Source: Stenotrophomonas sp. SY1
Lineage (GTDB): Bacteria > Pseudomonadota > Gammaproteobacteria > Xanthomonadales > Xanthomonadaceae
Length of the DNA: 64,000 bases
NCBI RefSeq assembly: GCF_021202945.1
Contig: NZ_JAJOYR010000001.1
Location: 558,001-622,000, forward strand
Direction: 5' to 3'
In this document: one piece after another, positions 1 through 8,792 of the stretch
Layout: each line of letters begins with the position of its first letter
How positions within the stretch are numbered: the stretch's first letter is position 1
Translations under genes and position numbers: made by a program
The notes under the pieces: model-generated
Seen by the model: the letters and a program-made list of their open reading frames with translations, nothing else
Databases searched by the model: none
What the model was told of the DNA's origin: nothing

Positions 1-472
1 CGCCATTTGTGGCCGCCCACGCTTGTTGTTCCTCGATGAGCCCACCGTCGGCCTCGACCTGGCCGCGCGCCGGCGCTTGTGGACCAGCGTGCGCACGCTG
101 GTGGGCGAAGGCTGCGCTGTCGTGCTGACCACGCATTACCTGGAGGAGGCCGAACAGCTGGCTGACCGCATCTGCGTGATGCTGCGTGGCCGGATCGTCA
201 GTGACGGCAGCGTCGATGCGTTGCGTGCGCGGGTGCTGGTCCGCGCGGTGCGCTGCCAGTCGCAGTTGGACGTGATGCAGGTCGAGCGTTGGCCGGGCGT
301 ACGCCAGGCGCTGCGCGAAGGTGCGCACCTGCATCTGGCCTGCGACCAGGTGGAAGCGGTGGTGCGGCGCCTGTTGGAAGCCGACCCTGCACTGTCGGCG
401 CTGGAAGTCAGGCCAGCCGGCCTGGAAGAAGCGTTCTGTGATCTCACCAACCCACAACAGCAGGCTGCCTGA
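1..472 (+). CDS. ABC transporter ATP-binding protein (3' part)
   Basis: The open frame enters from the left edge (first full codon at base 2) and encodes the C-terminal 156 residues of an ABC ATPase. Visible are Walker B with the catalytic Glu (LLFLDEPTVGLD), the D-loop and the switch His in LTTHYLEEAE. The P-loop and signature motif lie outside the window. The tail resembles the C-terminal domain of CcmA/DrrA-type exporters. Its stop TGA overlaps the ATG of the permease by one base, so the two are translationally coupled and probably form one exporter. Confidence 0.93.
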   Translation, partial: AICGRPRLLFLDEPTVGLDLAARRRLWTSVRTLVGEGCAVVLTTHYLEEAEQLADRICVMLRGRIVSDGSVDALRARVLVRAVRCQSQLDVMQVERWPGVRQALREGAHLHLACDQVEAVVRRLLEADPALSALEVRPAGLEEAFCDLTNPQQQAA

Positions 473-1266
473 TGAACACCTCGACCTCGTTTCTGGATGG
501 TGCCCGCGCCGCCGCGCGCATGCCGGGCCTGCGCCTGTTGGGCGCCTACGCGCAGGAAGCACGGGCCGAATGCCTGCGTTATCTGCGCAGCCCGGGTTTC
601 GTGCTGCCGACGATGTTGTTCCCTGCCACCTTTTACCTGATGTTCGCGGTGATGCTTGGCATGGGCAATTCGGTTGATGCGCCACGCTTTCTGCTTGGCA
701 CGTATTCCACGTTCGGGGTGATGGGGCCGGGCCTGTTCGGCTTTGGCGTGTCGCTGGCGCTGGAGCGCGGCAACGGCCTGCTCACGCTCAAGCGTGCATT
801 GCCGATGCCGCCTGCGGCGTACCTGCTGGGAAAGATGGTGATGGCGATGCTGATGGCATTGATGATCGCCGTGCTGTTGCAGGGCCTGGCAGTGATGGTT
901 GCCGGTGTGCAGCTGACGCCGCTGCAGATGCTGCGCCTGACCACAACCTGTGTGCTGGGCGCATTGCCGTTCAGTGCACTCGGCCTGCTGCTGGGCACCT
1001 TGGTCAAGGGCGATGCCGCACCGGCACTGGTGAACCTGGTGTATCTGCCGATGGCGCTGCTGTCGGGGTTGTGGTTCCCGCTGTCGGTGCTGCCGCCGCT
1101 GCTGCGCAACCTTGCACCGGTCTGGCCCAGCCATCACCTGAACATGCTCGCGCAATCGGCCGTTGGCTTTGACACCGGCAGTCCGTGGCCGCACGTGCTG
1201 TGGCTGGCCGCATTCACCGGGGTGACCGTCGCATTGGCCGGCTGGCGCCTGCGCCGCTTTGGCTGA
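472..1266 (+). CDS. ABC-2 type transporter permease
   Basis: The 264-residue protein has about six hydrophobic segments after a soluble N-terminus of about 45 residues, as in ABC-2 exporter permeases (NodJ/DrrB/YvfS type). Its start overlaps the stop of the ATPase upstream, and a histidine kinase follows 39 bases downstream. ATPase, permease, NarL-type kinase and regulator in one run is the arrangement of Bacillus lnr/yvf linearmycin-type resistance loci. Export of an amphiphilic toxin or antibiotic is therefore plausible, but the substrate is inference. Confidence 0.9.
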   Translation: MNTSTSFLDGARAAARMPGLRLLGAYAQEARAECLRYLRSPGFVLPTMLFPATFYLMFAVMLGMGNSVDAPRFLLGTYSTFGVMGPGLFGFGVSLALERGNGLLTLKRALPMPPAAYLLGKMVMAMLMALMIAVLLQGLAVMVAGVQLTPLQMLRLTTTCVLGALPFSALGLLLGTLVKGDAAPALVNLVYLPMALLSGLWFPLSVLPPLLRNLAPVWPSHHLNMLAQSAVGFDTGSPWPHVLWLAAFTGVTVALAGWRLRRFG

Positions 1267-1305
1267 TGGCATCATGGGCCGCACTGGAACAGGAGTTCTC
1301 CGCTG

Positions 1306-2505
1306 ATGTCGCGCCATCTTCCCGCCTGGCTGAAACCGGCACCGGATTCGGTGGTCGCCGACAACATCAAGCTCGGCAAGTGGCCGTGGCTGGATGCCAT
1401 CCACCTGCTGTGGACGGTGTGGGTGTTCATCACGCCGATGTTCGCTGGCGGCTACACCCTGCGCTGGATGTGGATAACGCTGCTCTCGTATCCGGTGTTC
1501 GTGCTGCTGTACGCGCTGACGCTGCTGTCCTCGCGCCGCAACGTGGCCATCTACGCCATCGGCATGGTGGTGCTGGGGATCTCGCTGCTGAGCGTGTATC
1601 CCTCGGCCTTCAGTTACTTCGTCTTCGGCTGCGTCGCACTGCGCATCAATCGCAGCATTTCCACGGTGCGGTACCTGTGCGAGCTGGCGGCGCTGAACAC
1701 GGTGTTCGTGGTGCAGGCAGTGTGGGTGGGCTACCCCTGGCAGGCCATCGCCTGGGTGCCGGTGTTGTCGACCATCATCGGCCTGATCGTCAGCGGCGAG
1801 CGTGCCGGCCAGGAGAAGGATGCCGCGCTGCGCCTGTCGCACGAGGAAGTACGGCGCCTGGCCGCTTCTGCAGAGCGCGAACGCATCGGCCGTGACCTGC
1901 ATGATCTGCTCGGCCACACGCTCTCGCTGATCACGCTGAAGCTGGAGCTGTCACGCAAGCTGTTCGACCGCGATGCGGAGCGGTCACGCAATGAGCTGGC
2001 CGAGGCCGAACAGATTGCACGTGACGCGCTGGCACAAGTGCGCAGCGCGGTCACCGGCTTCCGCGCCGCCGACCTGGCCGCCGAGCTGGCCTCGGCGCAT
2101 CTGCTGCTGGAATCCTCGCGCGTGCACCTGCGTTACGGTGTGCCGCCGCCGATGCCGGCGTGGATCGAGTCCGGGCTGGCGATGATCCTGCGCGAGGCGG
2201 TCACCAACATTGCGCGTCATGCACAGGCCAGCGAGGCGATGATCGGCATTCAATGTGATGCCGGCGCCGTGTTGCTGGAAGTGGTGGACGATGGTCGTGG
2301 CGGGGTATCGGTCAACGGAAACGGACTGGCTGGCATGCGCGAACGCGTGGATGCGCTGGGCGGCACATTGGATATCGATTCCCCGCGCGAGCGCGGTACG
2401 CGGCTGAAAGTGCGCATCCCGATCAACGCCACAACGGCTGCACCCACCGAATGGTTGGCCGCAGCGGTGCAGGACGGCATCACGCCGCGCGAGGCACGCG
2501 CATGA
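1306..2505 (+). CDS. Sensor histidine kinase, NarL/DesK (HisKA_3) family
   Basis: A 399-residue kinase with about five N-terminal membrane segments (residues about 35-165) and almost no periplasmic domain, so it probably senses the membrane or its partner transporter. The phosphoacceptor motif ERIGRDLHDLLGHTLSLI has His199. The ATPase domain shows the N box (REAVTNIARHAQAS) and the G1 box (VVDDGRGG). An upstream GGAG at 1291-1294 supports the ATG at 1306. The stop overlaps the start of the response regulator (ATGA). Confidence 0.93.
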   Translation: MSRHLPAWLKPAPDSVVADNIKLGKWPWLDAIHLLWTVWVFITPMFAGGYTLRWMWITLLSYPVFVLLYALTLLSSRRNVAIYAIGMVVLGISLLSVYPSAFSYFVFGCVALRINRSISTVRYLCELAALNTVFVVQAVWVGYPWQAIAWVPVLSTIIGLIVSGERAGQEKDAALRLSHEEVRRLAASAERERIGRDLHDLLGHTLSLITLKLELSRKLFDRDAERSRNELAEAEQIARDALAQVRSAVTGFRAADLAAELASAHLLLESSRVHLRYGVPPPMPAWIESGLAMILREAVTNIARHAQASEAMIGIQCDAGAVLLEVVDDGRGGVSVNGNGLAGMRERVDALGGTLDIDSPRERGTRLKVRIPINATTAAPTEWLAAAVQDGITPREARA

Positions 2506-3104
2506 TCCGCATCCTGCTGGCCGAGGATCAGGCGATGGTGCGCGGCGCGCTCTCGGCTCTGCTCAATCTGGAAACTGATCTGGAAGTGGTCGGCGCCGCC
2601 GCCGATGGCGAAGTGGCATGGCGCGAACTGCAACGGCTCAAGCCCGACGTGCTGGTCACCGATATCGAAATGCCCAACCTCACCGGCCTGGAACTGGCCC
2701 AACGCGTGCAGCGCCATCAGTTGCCGGTGAAGGTGGTGATCGTGACCACCTTCGCCCGCAGCGGTTTCCTGCGACGTGCGCTGGATGCCGGGGTGCAGGG
2801 TTATCTGCTCAAGGACTCACCGGCCGAAAAGCTGGCCGAAGCACTGCGTCAGGTGCAGCGCGGCGGTCGCGCGATCGACCCGCAGCTGGCGATCGAAGCG
2901 TGGTCCGAAGCCGACCCGCTGAACGACCGCGAGCGCCAGGTGCTGCGGCTGGCCGGCGAAGGCCGCTCGGCCAACGAGATTGCCGAACAGCTCGGCCTGT
3001 CGCACGGCACCGTACGTAACTACCTGTCCGAATGCATCGGCAAGCTGGGCGTGGTCAACCGCATCGAGGCGTACCGCCTGGCGCGGCAGAAAGGCTGGTT
3101 GTAA
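2502..3104 (+). CDS. Response regulator, NarL/FixJ family
   Basis: A 200-residue regulator. The receiver domain (residues 1 to about 120) has acidic residues in LLAEDQ and the phosphoacceptor Asp54 in VTDIEMPN; the Lys of the signature is in LLKDS. A LuxR-type helix-turn-helix (LNDRERQVLRLAGEG, then SANEIAEQLGLSHGTVRNYL) fills the C-terminus. I chose the ATG at 2502 because it gives the canonical MIRILLAEDQ start and a 4-base overlap with the kinase. It probably controls the exporter operon in which it lies. Confidence 0.94.
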   Translation: MIRILLAEDQAMVRGALSALLNLETDLEVVGAAADGEVAWRELQRLKPDVLVTDIEMPNLTGLELAQRVQRHQLPVKVVIVTTFARSGFLRRALDAGVQGYLLKDSPAEKLAEALRQVQRGGRAIDPQLAIEAWSEADPLNDRERQVLRLAGEGRSANEIAEQLGLSHGTVRNYLSECIGKLGVVNRIEAYRLARQKGWL

Positions 3105-3105
3105 C

Positions 3106-3188
3106 CGTAGGAGCGGCCTTGGCCCGCGAAGTCGGGAATACTCGCGTCATCCGACGACACTGGCTTCACGGCCAAGGCTGCTCCTACG
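3106..3188. repeat. REP-like inverted repeat pair (GTAGGAGCGGC class)
   Basis: Two arms, CGTAGGAGCGGCCTTGGCC at the left and the reverse complement of CGTAGGAGCAGCCTTGGCC at the right, form a long imperfect hairpin. It lies between convergent genes and stops 4 bases before the cytochrome b561 stop codon. It resembles the TGTAGGAGCGGC REP class of Pseudomonas and Xanthomonadaceae and may act as a shared 3' end. Confidence 0.8.
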
Positions 3189-3192
3189 AGAT

Positions 3193-3732
3193 TCAATGCG
3201 GCTTGCCGCGCGCCATCGCCTGGAACACGCCATCGCGGCGCACCCACAGGTGGAACAGCGCCGCCGACAGATGCCCAATCACCGTGGCGAACAACAGGTA
3301 GGCCAGCAGGCTGTGCGCGTTGCGCAACGCGGCGTACAGCGCCGGATCGTGCGGCGCGATCGGCGGCAGGTTCAGGCCCGACCACATCACGATCGGGTAG
3401 CCGCCCGCCGACAGCATCGACCAACCGATCAACGGCATCGCCAGCATCAGGCCGTACAACAGCCAATGCGAGGCATGCGCGGCGGCGGCTTGCCACGCTG
3501 GCAGGTCGGCCGGCAGCGGTGGCGGCCGGTGGCGCAGGCGGTTGTAAAGACGCACCAGTGCCAGCAGCAGGATCGCGATGCCCAGCGGGCGGTGCAGGTC
3601 GATCAGCGCCGGGCGCCAATGCAGTGAGGTGACCATGCTCACGCCGACGAACAACATGGTCAGGATCATCGCCGCCATCAACCAGTGCAGTACGCGGGCG
3701 GTGAGATTGAAGTGGCCTGCGTCGCGGCTCAT
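3193..3732 (-). CDS. Cytochrome b561 family membrane protein
   Basis: A 179-residue protein with four transmembrane helices and the His residues expected for two b hemes: His in ARVLHWLMAA, His in LIDLHRPLGIAI, then His in AHASHWLLYG and near the C-terminus in VIGHLSAALFH. The ATG at 3732 overlaps the stop of the catalase-like gene by 4 bases, so the pair is coupled. Such b561 proteins often accompany SrpA-type catalases and probably pass quinol electrons to a periplasmic partner. The physiological role here is inferred. Confidence 0.9.
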   Translation of the reverse strand: MSRDAGHFNLTARVLHWLMAAMILTMLFVGVSMVTSLHWRPALIDLHRPLGIAILLLALVRLYNRLRHRPPPLPADLPAWQAAAAHASHWLLYGLMLAMPLIGWSMLSAGGYPIVMWSGLNLPPIAPHDPALYAALRNAHSLLAYLLFATVIGHLSAALFHLWVRRDGVFQAMARGKPH

Positions 3733-4835
3733 TGTGCATCTCCCTTGCCGGTGGCGTCGGCTGCCTTGCCGCTGGCGATCTCGCGCTCGCGGCGGTTGAA
3801 TGACTGCGAATACACTGCTGAGCGCGCGGCCAGGATCGGGTCGTTCGAGCCCTTGATGCCATGGGGCAGGATCAACGGGTCGTAGTTGAGGTCGCGGCAG
3901 GCGCCTTCGGCCTGTGCCTGCATCGAGGTCAGGCTGAGCGTGCCGACCTTGACCTGGCGGCGCTGCTCGGGCCACACCTGCGAGGGATCATCGATCGGGT
4001 CGCCGGCCTCGGCCAGGGTCACCCACATGTCCCAGCGCACCGGGCCCTGCGCCAGCCGTTGCTGGAATTCGTCGGCCAGGTAATCCAGCCCGGCCTGTGC
4101 GCGTTGCTCCGGTGTCATCTCCACGAACGGTGCCTGCGGGCGCATGCTCCAGCGCACGAAGTGCTCGCTGCCGTCGGCGGCGATGAAGCGGAAGCTGTTG
4201 ATTCCGTTGTAGTCGGTGTTGGCCCAGCTGTTTGACCACGGCGCGCTCTTGGCCCACTGCCCGAACGCACGCGCCGACGGATATTTCGCCTGCACCGCAG
4301 CCAACTTCGCCGGGTCTGGTTTGCCGGTGGCCGGATCGGGGATGCCGGCGCGGGTCTGTTCGAGGAAGGCTTCGGTGGTGGGCACGGCGAAGAACGGGAA
4401 GCTGTTCATCGCGGTGCGCCACTCCTGTCCGTCATCGCTGATCAGCTGCAACGCCATGCTGCGTACGCGCGCATTGGCATCGGCGCCGTGCGGGTCGCCA
4501 CCACCGATCGACAGGCGGCCCAGCACCGGCACCTGCGGTTGCTGGAACACGCGTGCCGAACTCAGCGCCGCGCCTTCCGGCGTGCCCTGGAAGCTGCCAC
4601 TCACGCACATGCCCTTGGCATGCGCACGACGGAAGCCGGGATGCGCCGCGCCGGTGGCTTCGATGCTGTCAGTGAAGGTCTGGGCAGTGGCGCGGTCGCG
4701 ACCGATCCAACCGGCCAACCAGGCGAAGGCCAGCACCAGCAGGCCGGCGATCAGCGCGATCAGCGCGATCCATAACAGCGGCGAACGGGCGGCGCGTGAT
4801 TCCTGGTCGGAGCGGGTATAGCCGAAAAGCGACAT
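3729..4835 (-). CDS. Catalase family peroxidase (SrpA-like), membrane-anchored
   Basis: A 368-residue short catalase-fold protein. An N-terminal membrane anchor (residues about 22-45) places the enzyme in the periplasm. The distal heme His sits in GFRRAHAKGMCVSG and a probable proximal Tyr in RSAVYSQSFNRR near the C-terminus. Length matches small catalase-related peroxidases rather than the roughly 480-residue catalases. I start at MSLFGYTR (4835). It is co-translated with a cytochrome b561, suggesting membrane-linked peroxide or organic peroxide detoxification. Confidence 0.9.
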   Translation of the reverse strand: MSLFGYTRSDQESRAARSPLLWIALIALIAGLLVLAFAWLAGWIGRDRATAQTFTDSIEATGAAHPGFRRAHAKGMCVSGSFQGTPEGAALSSARVFQQPQVPVLGRLSIGGGDPHGADANARVRSMALQLISDDGQEWRTAMNSFPFFAVPTTEAFLEQTRAGIPDPATGKPDPAKLAAVQAKYPSARAFGQWAKSAPWSNSWANTDYNGINSFRFIAADGSEHFVRWSMRPQAPFVEMTPEQRAQAGLDYLADEFQQRLAQGPVRWDMWVTLAEAGDPIDDPSQVWPEQRRQVKVGTLSLTSMQAQAEGACRDLNYDPLILPHGIKGSNDPILAARSAVYSQSFNRREREIASGKAADATGKGDAQ

Positions 4836-4941
4836 GACGGGATTCCTGCCTTCACGATGCGTGTGGGTGGGCGACGCAGGGATGCTGTCAGAAAATCCGT
4901 CGGGCCGATATTCACTTTTTCGACAACATTTGCCGAAACGA

Positions 4942-4999
4942 CAGATCCCCGCCGGAGCGGGGATCTGTGGGTTCAACCGAATGCCGGGTGATGCCCGGC
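4942..4999 (-). terminator. Two hairpins between pepA-like and catalase-like genes
   Basis: CAGATCCCCGC and GCGGGGATCTG (4942-4967, loop CGGA) form an 11-bp stem, and GCCGGG/CCCGGC (4983-4999) a second. Both lie directly downstream of the aminopeptidase on its strand. The U-tract is weak, so termination is likely but not certain. Confidence 0.5.
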
Positions 5000-5005
5000 T
5001 TCAGC

Positions 5006-6373
5006 TCAGGCGTAGCGCGCCTTCAGCATCGCCCACGCCGAACGCAGGGCCAGTGCTTCGCCGCCGGCCGGTCGGCCCGGGCGCTCGCCGTCGTTCCAGG
5101 CATACACGTCCAGATGCGCCCACACCTGACCGTCATTGATGAAGCGCTCCAGATACAGCGCGGCGGTGACCGAACCGGCCATGCGCGAGCCGGAGTTGGC
5201 CAGGTCGGCGATGCCGCTGTTGAGGTAACGCAGATACGGACGCCACAGCGGCATGCGCCACAGCGGGTCGCGGGTGGCATCGCCGGCCTGCAACCACTGG
5301 TTGGCCAGCGTGTCGTTGTTGGAGAACAACGCCGGCAGGTCCGGGCCCAGCGCGATGCGGGCGGCACCGGTGAGCGTGGCGAAATCGATGATCGTTTCCG
5401 GTTGCTGTTCGCTGGCGTAGGTCAGCGCATCACACAGGATCAGACGACCCTCGGCGTCGGTGTTGTCGATCTCCACCGTGATGCCCTTGCGCGTGGTGAT
5501 CACTTCACCCGGACGGAACGCATCGGGGCCGACCGCGTTCTCCACCGCCGGCACGATCAGGGTCAGGCGTACCGGCAGCTGCTGTGCCATCACCAGCCCG
5601 GCCAGCGCCAGCGCGTGCGCGGCGCCGCCCATGTCCTTCTTCATGTTGCGCATGCCGTCGGCCGGCTTCAGGTCCAGGCCGCCGGTGTCGAAGCACACGC
5701 CCTTGCCGACCAGCGCCAGGTGCGGCGCATCCTGCTTGCCCCAGCGCAGCACGATCAGGCGCGGCGCACGGTGCGAGGCGCGGCCGACGGCGTGGATGGT
5801 GGGGAAATTCAGTTCCAGCAGTTCGTCACCGGCAATCACTTCCAGCGCGCCGCCGTGGGCATCGGCCAGCTCGCGGGCGGCATCTTCCAGCTGCTGCGGG
5901 CCCATGTCCTCGGTCGGGGTGTTGACCCAGTCGCGCACGCGCAGGCAGGCGCTGATCACGTCCAGCACTTCCTGCGCCGGAGCGGCGAGCAACTGTGCCG
6001 GCGTGCGCGCCGGCTTGCGGTAGCGCGCGAAGCGGTAGCTGCCCAGGCCCCAGCCCAGCTGCAGGTTGGTCACGCTGGCGGCATCGAGTTCGTTGGCCAA
6101 CTGCCAGTGGCTGCCAGCCGGCAGCGCGAACGGTGCGTGCGCATAGGCGTAGGCATCGGCGCGGTCGCCCACGCCCAGCACGGCGCCGGCAATGCCGTCG
6201 TTGCCCGGCAGTAGTGCCACCGAGGACGCTGCCGCGTTGAACTGCTGCGCGGCCAGCCATGCCTGTATGGCGGCCGGCTGCTGCGCGTTCCAGGCGGCAA
6301 AGCCGTCGCGGTCGAGGACGTACAACGGCAGTGCGTTGGATGCGTCGGAGGTGAATGCGTTGATGGGAGTCAT
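5006..6373 (-). CDS. Leucyl aminopeptidase family protein (M17)
   Basis: A 455-residue M17 metallopeptidase. The signature NTDAEGRL and the metal-binding KGVCFDTGG and KKDMGGAAH segments are present, as expected for the two-metal cytosolic aminopeptidases that trim N-terminal residues from peptides. The N-terminal roughly 140 residues are the variable regulatory domain. The start MTPINAFT (6373) is preferred over an upstream in-frame Met because the extra 20 residues look non-coding. It is probably PepB/PepA-like; exact specificity cannot be read. Confidence 0.92.
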   Translation of the reverse strand: MTPINAFTSDASNALPLYVLDRDGFAAWNAQQPAAIQAWLAAQQFNAAASSVALLPGNDGIAGAVLGVGDRADAYAYAHAPFALPAGSHWQLANELDAASVTNLQLGWGLGSYRFARYRKPARTPAQLLAAPAQEVLDVISACLRVRDWVNTPTEDMGPQQLEDAARELADAHGGALEVIAGDELLELNFPTIHAVGRASHRAPRLIVLRWGKQDAPHLALVGKGVCFDTGGLDLKPADGMRNMKKDMGGAAHALALAGLVMAQQLPVRLTLIVPAVENAVGPDAFRPGEVITTRKGITVEIDNTDAEGRLILCDALTYASEQQPETIIDFATLTGAARIALGPDLPALFSNNDTLANQWLQAGDATRDPLWRMPLWRPYLRYLNSGIADLANSGSRMAGSVTAALYLERFINDGQVWAHLDVYAWNDGERPGRPAGGEALALRSAWAMLKARYA

Positions 6374-6404
6374 GTGTGTCTCGTATCCGATGGTGGCCGT
6401 TGGC

Positions 6405-7115
6405 TCAGCGCTGGGGCGAGGATGCATTTGCATCCAGCCAGTCGGCCAGTCCGGTCAGGGTGTCGAACTGCAGATCCGGTTGCAGTTCCTCGTGGGTCCA
6501 TGTGTGGGCTTCGCGGTTGATCCAGCACCCGCGCAGGCCCGCGCGCATCGCGCCGGCCACGTCCATCTCGGCGTGATCACCCACGTGCAGCACCTGCGCG
6601 TGGTCCACGCCCAGTCGTGCACAGGCAGCGTGGAAGATGCCCGGGTCCGGCTTGGCAGCGCCGTGTTCGCGCGAGCCCAGCTGGAAGGCGAACAGCTCGC
6701 CAATGCCGATGCGTTGCAGGTCGGCGTTGCCGTTGCTGACCGCCGCCACCGGCACGCGCGCGGCAATGCGGCGCAGTGCTTGCAGCGCGTCCGGGTAGAA
6801 CTCCACCTGGTTGCGTGCGGCATAGAACGCTTCGTAGGCCGGCTCCAGCAGATCGCTGCTGGCCCCGCTGTTCTCCAGCGCTTCGGCCAGGGTCAGCCGG
6901 CGCAGCGCGCTCAGGTCGTAATGCAGGTGCGGGTTGTCGCGGAACGAGCGTTCGCGCAGTTCGCGCATGGCCGCCACCGGGTACATCGCGGCGGTGGCGG
7001 GGCTGTGCTCGAGCATCCAGTCGTGCAACACCTGGTCGATGCGGGCGCCGATGGGCGCGAACGGCCAGAGTGTGTCGTCCAGGTCGAGGGTGATGGCTAG
7101 GACAGGAAAATTCAC
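6405..7115 (-). CDS. HAD family hydrolase
   Basis: A 236-residue haloacid-dehalogenase-like phosphatase. Motif I is in LDLDDTLWP (nucleophile Asp and general-acid Asp), motif II in AAVSNGNAD, motif III Lys in HGAAKPDPGIF and motif IV in HVGDHAEMDVAGA. The helical cap between motifs I and II marks subclass I, close to YigB-type FMN or sugar-phosphate phosphatases. It ends 32 bases before the aminopeptidase start and is probably co-transcribed with it. Confidence 0.9.
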   Translation of the reverse strand: MNFPVLAITLDLDDTLWPFAPIGARIDQVLHDWMLEHSPATAAMYPVAAMRELRERSFRDNPHLHYDLSALRRLTLAEALENSGASSDLLEPAYEAFYAARNQVEFYPDALQALRRIAARVPVAAVSNGNADLQRIGIGELFAFQLGSREHGAAKPDPGIFHAACARLGVDHAQVLHVGDHAEMDVAGAMRAGLRGCWINREAHTWTHEELQPDLQFDTLTGLADWLDANASSPQR

Positions 7116-7197
7116 CCGGCCATTTTACGGCAAGCCACTGGCCGGCTGTTGACGGCAACTGTCGCCAGCGCTGGGCGCAGATGAACGCCGGGTCGGT

Positions 7198-8295
7198 TCA
7201 TTCCAGCAGCCGCGCCCAGCCCTGCATGCCATCCAGCTGGCTCAGCACCAGCTTCACGCAGACCAGCAGCGGCACCGCCAGCAGCAGGCCGACGATGCCC
7301 CACAGCCAGCCGAACAGCATCAGCGCCAGGATCAGCATCAGCGGGGAGATCGCCATGCTGCGGCCCAGCACGATGGGCGTGACCAGCTGCCCCTCCAGCG
7401 TGTGCAGGCCCAGGTAGCACAGCGCCGGCAGGGTTGCGGTGAGCGGGTCGCGGAACTCGACGAACCCCACCAGCAGCATCAGCGCGATGCCGATCAGCGG
7501 GCCCACGTACGGCGCGAAGTTCAGCAGCGCCGCCACCGTACCCCACAGCAGCGCATCGGGCAGGTCGATGCCCAGCAGCACCAGCACACCGGCCAGTACC
7601 AAGCCGAGCAGGGTGTTGATGATGGTGATGGTCAGCACGTAGCGCGATATCTCGCGTTCCATCGAACGCAGTATTCCGGTGGTGAAGCGCTTCTGCTGGC
7701 GGTTGGGCAGCAGGGCGATCACATGCCGTTGCAGGTTCTCGCCGTAGATCATGAAGAACAGCGTCAGCAGCACCACCGCCAGCGCCGAGGCCGCCAGCTT
7801 GGGCGTGCGCACCAGCGCGCCGTAGGGGTCGTCGAGCTGGGTGCGGATGATCTGCACCTTGCGGTTGCCTTCGCCACCGGCGGCGCGGGCAAAACTTTCG
7901 GCGGCCTGGTTGGCCTGCTGCACCGGTTTGACCAATGCCTGCACCTGGCGCGAAATCTGCCGCATCTGTTGCGGGGCCTGCTGCGCCCATTCGGTGGCGG
8001 GCCCGGCCAGTTGCACCGCCAGCGCGCCGGAGGCTGCCAGGCCGCCGAGCAACACCAGCAATGCCGCGAGCAGTCGCGGCAGGTGCAGCTTCTGCAACAG
8101 GCGGATGATGGGGTTGCCGACCAGCGCGAAGAACATCGCCAGCAGCACCGGCAGGATCACGCTCTGCGCGGCCCACAGCGTGTAGCCCACCGCCAGCGTG
8201 GTCAGGACCAGCAGCGCCGTCGACGCGCGTGGCCGCGTGGTCAGTGGCGGCGATTCGCCCGGCGCGGGCAGGGGGTCGGGCGACGGCTCGGACAT
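7198..8295 (-). CDS. AI-2E family transporter (PerM/YdiK type)
   Basis: A 365-residue polytopic membrane protein with about eight transmembrane segments and the family region around PYVGPLIGIALMLLVGF. The cytoplasmic or periplasmic loop at residues about 110-160 is hydrophilic. Family members include TqsA (autoinducer-2 export) and cation/proton antiporters, so substrate cannot be assigned. The start MSEPSPDP at 8295 gives a short Pro-rich cytoplasmic head. Confidence 0.9.
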   Translation of the reverse strand: MSEPSPDPLPAPGESPPLTTRPRASTALLVLTTLAVGYTLWAAQSVILPVLLAMFFALVGNPIIRLLQKLHLPRLLAALLVLLGGLAASGALAVQLAGPATEWAQQAPQQMRQISRQVQALVKPVQQANQAAESFARAAGGEGNRKVQIIRTQLDDPYGALVRTPKLAASALAVVLLTLFFMIYGENLQRHVIALLPNRQQKRFTTGILRSMEREISRYVLTITIINTLLGLVLAGVLVLLGIDLPDALLWGTVAALLNFAPYVGPLIGIALMLLVGFVEFRDPLTATLPALCYLGLHTLEGQLVTPIVLGRSMAISPLMLILALMLFGWLWGIVGLLLAVPLLVCVKLVLSQLDGMQGWARLLE

Positions 8296-8342
8296 GCGGA
8301 AGGCGCTCCCGGATCAGGGAATGGCGCGCAACTGCGCCGTGC

Positions 8343-8792
8343 TCAGGATTCTGACAGCTCCGTAGCCGCTTCGGCGGCACGTGGCGGCTTGGGGTCGTTG
8401 TTGTCGGCACCGGCGCTGCGCGAGGCGGGTGCGGGCGCGGCCTCCGCCTCCGCAGCGGCCTGCTGCGCCTCATCGGCGGCTTCGCTGGCGTGGTCGGCCG
8501 CCATGCCGGCCGCTGCTGCCGCGAACGAGGCGACCGAAGCCTGCGCCGAAGCAACCAGCCCGGAGACCGAACCGATCATCTGCAACCAGCGGGCGCCGCT
8601 GAAGGCGCCGCCCGGTTCCAGCTTGCCGGCCAGGAAGCCACCGGCCAGGCCGGCGACGATGATGCGGCCCGGTGTCCAGGCGCCGCGCCAGGTCTGATGC
8701 AGCTGGGCCCAGTGCTGGGTGGTTTCCTCGCCGCGCACTGTCACAACGGCTTCGGCACGGCGCACACGGCGTTGCAGGGCATCGAAATTCAT
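8343..8792 (-). CDS. Hypothetical protein of the YqjD/YqjE-like cluster
   Basis: A 149-residue protein with a basic N-terminus (MNFDALQRRVRRAEAV), a Gly-rich hydrophobic stretch (PGRIIVAGLAGGFLAGK) and a long Ala/Glu-rich tail. I do not recognise a named family; position and composition recall YqjK-like third members of yqjDE operons. Its start overlaps the preceding holin-like gene by 4 bases. Confidence 0.75.
   Translation of the reverse strand: MNFDALQRRVRRAEAVVTVRGEETTQHWAQLHQTWRGAWTPGRIIVAGLAGGFLAGKLEPGGAFSGARWLQMIGSVSGLVASAQASVASFAAAAAGMAADHASEAADEAQQAAAEAEAAPAPASRSAGADNNDPKPPRAAEAATELSES

Noticed and set aside
136..1917. 593-codon open frame on the minus strand
   Set aside because: It lies antisense to three well-supported genes; composition is His/Gln/Arg-rich as expected for a shadow frame in GC-rich DNA.
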